64,000 bases of DNA, from positions 124,001 through 188,000 of the forward strand of contig JAWNZC010000369.1 of assembly GCA_035771165.1 (NCBI GenBank), given 5' to 3'. The notes beneath the pieces were generated by a model. That model was not told the origin of the DNA. It did no database searches and saw nothing but the letters and a program-made list of their open reading frames with translations. Positions 61,001 through 64,000 of this stretch are shown here, piece by piece. Numbering within the stretch: the stretch's first letter is position 1; each line of letters opens with the position of its first letter. This DNA comes from Paragorgia papillata (Eukaryota > Cnidaria > Anthozoa > Scleralcyonacea > Coralliidae). A program made the translations under genes and the position numbers.

Positions 61001-62263
61001 ATCTGGAAGCAAAACCCTCAATAGGGGGGGTGCGCATATTAAATGGAATGGCCCATTGTTTATCGAACGTCTGATCGAAAGCATGGCCAAACTTTGTCAG
61101 TCTCAATAAGCGAAAAAAGGCTTAAAGAGACGTGCACAATTGCAAAAACGACACGATCTGTACAGATAAACTACAAACAAATATCCACATAGCAAAATAT
61201 TTTATTGATCGCCACTTGATAAGCTTACTCACCTGCAAACGCTCGCACAGACCTTTCTTCATAAATGTTTTTGTTCGAATCGTGTTCGCTCAGTCGATCA
61301 CTCTGAATCGACTTTCTCGACAACGACTGCAGTAACTTCATTACCTTTTCCACAGAATGTAGTAAATACCCCCCTAGTTATGCTGCAATAAGTAAAGTTT
61401 ACTCTCGAAAGCTAAAAGCGGTTAAAACTAATCAATTATTCTTCCAAGTAAAAGTGCTCGCCTCGCGGCAGCCATTTCACCTGGAAGTGAAGTGATACCC
61501 AACTACCCGAATGCATTGCGGGTTTTTCCTAAAAGGTAAAAGGTCCATTGGTTGGCAAATGTACTAGACCCAGTCCTTTGCCAACCAACGCGCCTAATGT
61601 TTGCCTCCAAAAAAATCCAAGATGGCGGCGTTCAATTGGTTACTCGCGGTTGACTGAAATTAAGGTAGGATGCCCCCTCTAGTATTTATATGATCTCTAT
61701 GGGTAAGAGGGTATAAGTGTGGAAACGTATAAGAAAGGAAGACTACATAAGAGGAAATAATAAGCTAAATAAATAAGCTAAAATAAATAAAGCTAAATAT
61801 GAGGATATCAAATGGGTTCCATCAGATTTCATTTTCTTTGTGTTTGCGGTGTAATCACAGCATGCAGATACGAACTAACGAAAACTACGAAGTGGCTATA
61901 TTGATGGCAAAAGTGCAAGAAATATAGCCATATCAACAGAGTTACATGTAGGCTATATTTAAGGCACTTTTGAAGAGTTGATCGTGGTTACTTAAGACTA
62001 AGGATTATTCTAGGGTTAGACATAGAGTAATAGTGCCATAAATATAGGCACAGGGTAAAAACTATATATATCACTGAAAAAATATAAAATGCACAAGCAA
62101 AACATGTTTTTACTTACCATCGCTAACATCATCTTTTGTGTTAGTATTAACGCGATAGATGAGCGGAATGAATATAGAATCCACACTTTCGCTAACATTA
62201 TGCAGAACTAGGACACTTCCAGATGTAATGGCCTTCTCAATGTTCACAAGTGAAGATACATCC
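30670..62263 (-). CDS. dynein heavy chain-like protein (DNHD1-like), C-terminal third, 16 exons, 5' part outside window
   Basis: Exons: 62263-62118, 53552-53194, 51525-51201, 49443-49281, 48510-48395, 47713-47187, 45816-45636, 44509-44310, 43636-43385, 42148-41892, 38970-38655, 36452-36251, 34947-34757, 33436-33303, 33188-33083, 30822-30670 (TAA). All phases agree and all donors are GT except one GC. The roughly 1208 residues run from AAA5 through AAA6 to the C-terminal domain, about the usual length for that part. Dynein heavy chains are microtubule ATPase motors. Diagnostic pieces are NFKLYLLTSS, RCLRPDR, FRLCIFHGILCTRQKFG, VVYGG and YYCPVYRNR. Some usual residues are changed, for example LLPDN where most dyneins have an S-x-G-x-DP motif, and the final GVAL-type strand is altered (KNVALIID). 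This divergence suggests DNHD1 rather than an axonemal motor. Confidence 0.85.
31023..32580. other. dynein-like last intron, no feature recognised
   Basis: AT-rich sequence in the intron between exons 33188-33083 and 30822-30670. Part of the stretch near 30895-30960 resembles the CTCGTTCCCAGGG hAT-like family; the rest shows nothing I can name. Confidence 0.5.
32660..33060. repeat. purine-rich tract in dynein-like intron
   Basis: About 400 bp of GAA/GAAAGA-type sequence on the plus strand (pyrimidines in the transcript), just after exon 33188-33083. Serine/phenylalanine-rich open frames here are artefacts. It could form triplex DNA. Confidence 0.9.
33549..33615. repeat. (GTT)n microsatellite
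   Basis: About 22 perfect units, followed by AATTTGAATTTATTAAT-type simple sequence; it borders a SINE. Confidence 0.95.
33755..33975 (-). mobile_element. 5S-rRNA-derived SINE
   Basis: On the minus strand GTTAAGCCCGGTCGGACGGG and GGTTAGTACTTGGATGGGTG match the internal promoter half of animal 5S rRNA. The remainder (CGAGGGTTTTTCGCCGGG and GGTTTTCC on this strand) looks like a SINE body. It is truncated relative to a 5S gene and lies between two (GTT)n tracts. Known analogues are SINE3-type elements. Confidence 0.75.
33976..34140. repeat. (GTT)n / GCTGCT microsatellite
   Basis: Starts as pure GTT units and degrades into TGCTGC and TTCTGC variants. It creates many spurious homopolymer open frames. 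Confidence 0.93.
34205..34330. mobile_element. palindromic MITE
   Basis: Inverted arms GGGAAATTAGCGATTAAATT and AATTTAATCGCTAATTTCCC with AGATTTGTGAAA-type inner arms. A related inverted pair (AATTTTCCCGTGCATGTTGA and complement) follows at about 34418-34530. Confidence 0.75.
35716..35864. mobile_element. palindromic MITE with ACCCTGGGTGCCAGAGG ends
   Basis: CCTGGGTGCCAGAGGTTCTT, inverted at the right; the central loop has GGATCGAG inverted arms. The ends resemble the hAT-like element at 39971. Confidence 0.82.
36540..38625. repeat. 24-bp minisatellite filling a GC-AG intron of the dynein-like gene
   Basis: About 85 copies of a 24-bp unit (ACCAGCATGAACATGG + TTGTGATG) with two main variants, GAACATGG and AAACAAGA/G. 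Blocks of roughly 230 bp and longer are themselves repeated, e.g. about 37004 and 37232, and a 2-nt insertion (GATGACACAGC) recurs at about 37742, 38118 and 38358. Because 24 is a multiple of 3 and the unit has no stop in five of six frames, there are many long artefactual open frames on both strands. Confidence 0.95.
38653..38654 (-). other. non-canonical GC splice donor
   Basis: After exon 38970-38655 the minus strand reads CAGCAG|GCAAGTAT. The reading frame and dynein alignment (VLQQ|ECEWFNALL) require this join to the acceptor CTTTTAAG at 36453. The site is otherwise a strong consensus, as usual for GC-AG introns. Confidence 0.85.
39470..39700 (-). other. exon-like open frame in a dynein-like intron
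   Basis: About 73 codons ending in TGA (YLSLTNVRPSAINVVTPDLH, KVWQWRPDLKIGC, YICVLYTTSEALMKGE). It reads like coding sequence, but I found no partner exon and do not recognise the family. A tRNA-like SINE fragment (about 39700-39790) abuts it. It may be a retro-copy remnant. Confidence 0.3.
39798..41835. mobile_element. TTAA-flanked MITE of the 574 family, interrupted
   Basis: Same ends and interior as 574-1093, with TTAA at 39794-39797 and 41836-41839. The interior is split by the 1.5-kb element at 39971-41482. Confidence 0.85.
39971..41482. mobile_element. hAT-like non-autonomous element with 8-bp target duplication
   Basis: Inverted ends CAACCTCGTACCCAGGGTC and GACCCTGGGTACGAGCTTG, flanked by CGACATAA on both sides (39963-39970, 41483-41490). 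The intact host MITE at 574-1093 has CATCATAA at that place. Further inverted sequence (GCGAAAAGACCCTGGTCCAG and complement) extends the arms to about 90 bp. No transposase is seen in the 1.3-kb interior. Confidence 0.85.
42605..42693. repeat. (GAAC)n microsatellite
   Basis: About 22 GAAC/AACG units in a dynein-like intron. Confidence 0.95.
44846..44982. mobile_element. palindromic MITE with TTAATAACCGAG ends
   Basis: Arms containing GGTCTTTACGGTAAAATATT and AATATTTTACCGTAAAGACC, outer TTAATAACCGAG and GAGGTTATTAA. It may be a further TTAA-target element. Confidence 0.75.
45636..51525 (-). CDS. dynein-like exons: AAA5-AAA6 linker and AAA6
   Basis: Exons 51525-51201, 49443-49281, 48510-48395, 47713-47187 and 45816-45636. 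They show HEYRFSIHYFLKLFE (the dynein 'YqfSL..fl..F' strand), EFTRTVFQSLF, an acidic insert (DREDGEEKQDAEEEESG), LLVIRCLRPDRL, then SGHETATDVALATAVRTDSW and IIIENIHFA, the counterpart of the 'G.WvlLqN.HL' strand. The acidic insert is not typical of motor dyneins. Confidence 0.83.
46060..46470. mobile_element. partial copy of the 62382 MITE family
   Basis: Contains CCTTGCTTCGTTGTTGAGAT, TGCATAATGACTTATCAGAG and GATAACTCATTATGCACGTG inverted; the left terminal repeat is missing. Confidence 0.7.
46885..47107. mobile_element. long palindrome, about 220 bp
   Basis: CTGAGTTTTGAGCTGAAATA through GCTATTTGGTAT, inverted on the right with few mismatches (TATTTCAGCTCAAAACTCAG). No target duplication could be read. 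Confidence 0.8.
47810..48093. repeat. (ACAGT)n microsatellite in dynein-like intron
   Basis: About 280 bp of GTACAGTACA with GTGCAGTGCA interruptions. Lacks stops in several frames, so gives artefactual frames on both strands. Confidence 0.95.
49548..49900. repeat. tetranucleotide repeats (GTTT)n, (GATT)n, (AACC)n, (AATC)n, (GACC)n
   Basis: A run of (GTTT)n at 49551-49622 continues as changing tetramers to about 49890, suggesting slippage with drift of the unit. Confidence 0.92.
50137..50352 (-). other. 71-codon acidic open frame, transposon-associated candidate
   Basis: Starts MAGNINLEDVLLLQ, then DDDITDEEELLLALELRKL. The acidic, Leu-rich N-terminus recalls N-termini of Harbinger-type transposase or accessory proteins in invertebrates, but no nuclease motif follows and the match is from memory of style only. 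Confidence 0.3.
50475..51120. mobile_element. palindromic element with TATATAACTGGACTGCG ends
   Basis: Inverted ends TATATAACTGGACTGCG and CGCAGTCCAGTTATATA, subterminal AAAATGGCGGCATTTA and its complement. Ends related to 22470-22690. Confidence 0.78.
51950..52390. mobile_element. palindromic MITE with TATCACTTGTTGGGTTTTAA ends
   Basis: Left TATATCACTTGTTGGG and TTTTAACGTATTTGAAT; right AAATACGTTAAAACCCC and CAAGTGATATAAGC. C-run at about 52241. Confidence 0.75.
52388..52870. mobile_element. partial copy of the CRE-containing 21225 element
   Basis: Contains GATTCCATTTTGCCGTTGTC, CAACGTGGTAAGAACC and inverted GTTCTTACCACGTTGTGACG, then TTTTCCCGGCGAACTTACGG and the Tata-like TTATTGTATAAAA end. 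Confidence 0.75.
52975..53107. mobile_element. 133-bp palindromic MITE
   Basis: GGCTATGTGCACACGGTAAC and CGAGCGTTTTCGTATTGTTT, closely inverted at right. A truncated copy at 22353-22450 abuts the right end of the 20925 element. Confidence 0.85.
53194..62263 (-). CDS. dynein-like exons 1-2 of the visible part: AAA5
   Basis: Exon 62263-62118 encodes NIEKAITSGSVLVLHNVSES, matching the dynein 'leraiq.G.plLienv.e.lD' strand. It ends in phase 1, exactly what exon 53552-53194 needs (GAT G | AT CCA). The second exon gives GGRRLTCHPNFKLYLLTSS, LVNFTLEDESLAEEILSLSL and an ELW..SRK..KALLENLLMLEDL helix. The intron between them is about 8.6 kb and contains a nested gene and a palindrome. Confidence 0.85.
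53626..53820. mobile_element. palindromic MITE with GTTTACACAGGCGATTTTT ends
   Basis: Left GTTTACACAGGCGATTTTTG, right CAAAAATCGCCTGTGTAAAC; inner ACACATGCGATTGAATGAAT is inverted too. Confidence 0.85.
54114..54469. mobile_element. TTAA-flanked MITE carrying an exon-like open frame
   Basis: Ends AGGGCACAGTGTTG and CAACACTGTGCC, TTAA at 54110-54113 and 54470-54473. The interior includes a minus-strand frame at 54391-54293 (33 codons, MAESDVGSVFDDTDT...) that starts at an ATG and ends in a good donor, GAAGAA|GTAAGT. Confidence 0.75.
54293..54391 (-). other. exon-like 33-codon frame inside a MITE
   Basis: Very acidic (TENIETEEEHSTISDEE). Its donor is phase 0, whereas the next dynein exon at 53552 needs phase 1 and is matched instead by exon 62263-62118. 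It therefore does not belong to the main dynein transcript unless an extra exon exists. It may be a remnant of a transposon-encoded protein or an exon of an unrelated short transcript. Confidence 0.35.
54969..57659 (+). CDS. small protein nested in the dynein-like intron, 3 exons, 88 aa
   Basis: Exons 54969-55077, 56137-56203 and 57569-57659 join in phase (109+67+91 nt, 89 codons with TAG). Donors are GCAG|GTGAGT and ATAG|GTAAAT; acceptors are TTGACAG and GGTTTCAG. The protein begins MKLLQSLSRKSIQSDRL and ends ARFEMGLNALDQPQEQL plus Val. The middle contains ANSVPRIPDAFATAHR and DGLETALFSSARFE, which look like conserved protein sequence. A basic N-terminus without acidic residues for about 14 positions would fit import into mitochondria. 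I do not recognise the family. A 15-codon upstream frame (ATG at 54836) precedes the start. Exon 1 and its promoter lie in the left arm of the large palindrome; exons 2 and 3 lie in its spacer. Confidence 0.62.
58375..61054. mobile_element. element with GGGCCATTCC ends and 3-bp target duplication
   Basis: Perfect ends GGGCCATTCCATTTAATATG and CATATTAAATGGAATGGCCC, flanked by ATT. The left palindrome arm near 55250 gives the empty site (ACAATACCCC inverted), fixing the duplication as 3 bp (ATT). PIF/Harbinger-type transposons duplicate 3 bp, so that class is likely. Without the hAT insert it is a roughly 400-bp MITE. Confidence 0.85.
58626..60896. mobile_element. hAT-like element nested in the 58375 element
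   Basis: Ends CAGGGGCGGATCCAGG and the inverse of CAGGGGCGGATTTAGGG, flanked by an exact 8-bp duplication AACCAAGG (58618-58625, 60897-60904). These ends are typical of hAT transposons. No transposase is seen; minus-strand frames near 60.07-60.45 kb look coding-like. Confidence 0.88.
61233..61341 (-). pseudogene. inverted second copy of exon 1 of the 88-aa gene
   Basis: Same 109 bases as 54969-55077 with a silent TCA to TCG difference, complete with ATG and GTGAGT donor. Exons 2 and 3 are in the spacer, not in this arm, and face the other way, so this copy cannot make the full protein. Its promoter region is also copied, so it may be transcribed. Confidence 0.8.
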
Positions 62264-62304
62264 CTGAGGTAAAGAACAAAGAGCTGTTAAAATGCGAGAG
62301 ACAC

Positions 62305-62360
62305 GAGTGGCACAAGCTGTTAGCGCGCTGCCTCTCACCACTGAAGGTACAAGCCCAGAG
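62305..62360 (+). mobile_element. tRNA-like SINE fragment
   Basis: GTGGCACAAGCTGTTAGCGC then GCTGCCTCTCACC is a tRNA-type A-box and anticodon-arm segment; the B box (GGTACAAGCCC) is degraded. It lies 40 bp upstream of a dynein exon and just outside a TTAA-flanked MITE. Confidence 0.5.
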
Positions 62361-62381
62361 AAATAGGGTCAGTATACTTAA

Positions 62382-62859
62382 AGTGCACATCAAACGAAAA
62401 TTAAGTTTGTCTTATTTGAAAGAACACTTAAAATGATAGAGTAATATCTTTTGCAGTTTTTCGTTTCCTTGCTTCGTTGTTCAGATATTTCAGTTTGTTT
62501 GAAATGTAAATTAAACAACTTGACGTCACATGTGCATAATGAGTTATCAGAGAAGGTTATATCTCTTTGCTATTATCAAACATAATCACTTGAAAATTCT
62601 ACATGTTTGGCGTTGTGAGAGAAGAAGCACACGCACATACTTCCTTCGAATTAAGTTTGGTTTGATAATAGCAAAGATATATAACCTTCTCTGATAACTC
62701 ATTATGCACATGTGACGTCAAGTTGTTTAATTTACATTTCAAACAAACTAAAATATCTCAACAACGAAGCAAGGAAACGAAAAACTGCAAAAGATGTTAC
62801 TCTATCATTTTAAGTGTTCTTTCAAATAAGACAAACTTAATTTTCGTTTCCTGTGCACT
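62382..62859. mobile_element. TTAA-flanked MITE, uninterrupted family member
   Basis: Ends AGTGCACATCAAACGAAAAT and inverse of AGTGCACAGGAAACGAAAAT, with TTAA at 62378-62381 and 62860-62863. Subterminal AATTAAGTTTGTCTTATTTG is shared with the 574 family. Confidence 0.85.
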
Positions 62860-62979
62860 TTAAATGGGAAAACAACTTAAGTTCATGCGACTCGAATTGG
62901 TTCTCTCCTGTGCCTCGAGGGTTTTTCACCGGTTCTCCTCCCTCCGCAAGTACACCATAGTTTCCCCAGTTAATCTAAC

Positions 62980-64000
62980 CAGTGATGGATTTACAGGGGG
63001 GTGCGCACCCCCTGGCCTTGGCCAAGGACTAGGTATTAGGTATCATAGCTTTCATATGATTCATAGATATATGATTCATATATTAGCTATCATATGATTC
63101 ATAGGTATAAAAAAATAATTTCTGGCGGGCTTCGCCCCCCAACCCCCCAGCCCCACCACCAGCCTGCCTCCTCCACAGGCCCTATTGCATCATGGACAGG
63201 ACACACTGTTTAGAGGGCCTGCCAGATCCTGTAAACAAAATGGTGACCGATCCCATTATGCACAGCGAGACTAAGCCCTATATAGAGGCGATAGTTTTGA
63301 GAGGGCCTGCAAATTTTTTCCGGCCGCTGTTCAACAAACGTACGTCCAAGTTCTTTAAACACTGTGACCCACCAGGAAATTCGGTCTAAACTTTCTTACA
63401 GATCATGACAATGAAGAAACCAATATGTTTTAGAATTACCGACCTTCTGCCAATAATATTTTTAGTGACAAAAAGGAATTGAAGGGGGGGAAATATCTGC
63501 CGAACAAAAGCAAATTCGACGGTCAGGAACTGAGTAGCAGGTTTTTCGTATTGTTTTTTGGTTTATTTAGCTATCGAAGACTGTCAACTGACCAAGAGTT
63601 AATGAGATTTAATTTTGTTAAATTGTAGGCTATAGTGTAGCGTAATTCAAGTTTCAGTTGTTGTGGAATTGTGGAAACCGAAAAAGTATAAACCAAAGAG
63701 TCTCTGGGTAGTCGGAGGCGGGACGGGACGTTTGCCGGGATCTCACCATGCATGTATATCTCTCTTATTTATCCCGTTCCGTTTATATGGAAAGATGTTT
63801 GCCGGGACGTTTTTCATCCCGGTTCGCTCAGCCGGGATCCTGGCAAATCCAAGACAATTTTTCTCATGTAAACACTCCGTCCCGCTTTGCCGGGACGATA
63901 TTATGCTGACTTTGCAACATTTGTCATGTGATGCAAAAACAAAAATGCCTAGTCGTTTGCCACTCCGAACGTTTTCTCAAGAAATAGTCCACTGTAGAAG
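62980..64000. other. no gene recognised; transposon ends
   Basis: CAGTGATGGATTTACAGGGG at 62980 resembles a hAT end, and a GGGCTTCGCCCCCC stretch follows at about 63126. At 63770 another TTTATATGGA-type foldback begins and runs to about 63900 (CATGTAAACACTCCGTCCCG). Confidence 0.5.

Larger units (their letters stand above)
54675..61705. repeat. large inverted duplication (palindrome) in a dynein-like intron
   Basis: The left arm (about 54675-56035) and right arm (about 57665-61705) are inverted copies. For example GAGATCATATAAATACTAGA at 54.68 kb is inverted at 61.69 kb, and the exon 1 region at 54969 is inverted at 61341-61233 with one visible silent change. The right arm is longer only because of a 2.68-kb transposon. 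The spacer is about 1.6 kb. The outer 150 bp are less similar. Confidence 0.88.

Overview
This is eukaryotic, animal-type DNA. Genes are split by GT-AG introns (one is GC-AG), there is no operon-like packing, and short palindromic transposons are very dense. One gene encodes a dynein-heavy-chain-like protein and another a secreted GH9 cellulase with CBM2-like domains. Several dispersed repeats look like ones I associate with anthozoan cnidarians, so a coral or sea-anemone relative is my best guess; this is inference, and a sponge or other invertebrate is not excluded.

Layout. (1) 1.7-4.3 kb, minus strand: a three-exon gene for a 91-residue protein with a mitochondrial-type N-terminus. (2) 4.4-9.3 kb: no gene seen, mostly palindromic repeats. 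(3) 9.37-19.6 kb, minus strand: a five-exon cellulase gene of 1734 codons. Its order is signal peptide, two CBM2-like domains, GH9, Thr-rich linker, second GH9, long Thr/Pro linker, two more CBM2-like domains. The two catalytic domains are almost identical and share one exon across their junction. (4) 19.6-30.6 kb: transposons only, including a nested stack at 20.9-22.35 kb and a decayed LINE reverse transcriptase at 23.1-24.1 kb. (5) 30.67-62.3 kb, minus strand: sixteen exons covering the C-terminal third (AAA5 onward) of a divergent, DNHD1-like dynein heavy chain; its 5' part lies beyond the window. Its introns hold a 2-kb 24-bp minisatellite, a 5S-rRNA-derived SINE, several microsatellites, and an ~8.6 kb intron. 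That intron carries a 7-kb inverted duplication and, on the opposite strand, a small three-exon gene for an 88-residue protein. (6) 62.3-64 kb: palindromic transposons.

Most of the sequence is layered non-autonomous DNA transposons. For several insertions the empty target is present elsewhere in the same window, as another repeat copy or the other palindrome arm. This lets the target duplication be read directly: TA, TTAA, a 3-bp class and 8-bp classes. The cellulase is the main biological finding. It appears to have gained its second catalytic domain through in-frame recombination between its own Thr-rich linkers, recently enough that the catalytic domains are nearly the same, yet introns 1 and 3 now carry different transposons.

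Exon boundaries were set by splice-site and phase consistency read by eye. No alignment or database search was run.
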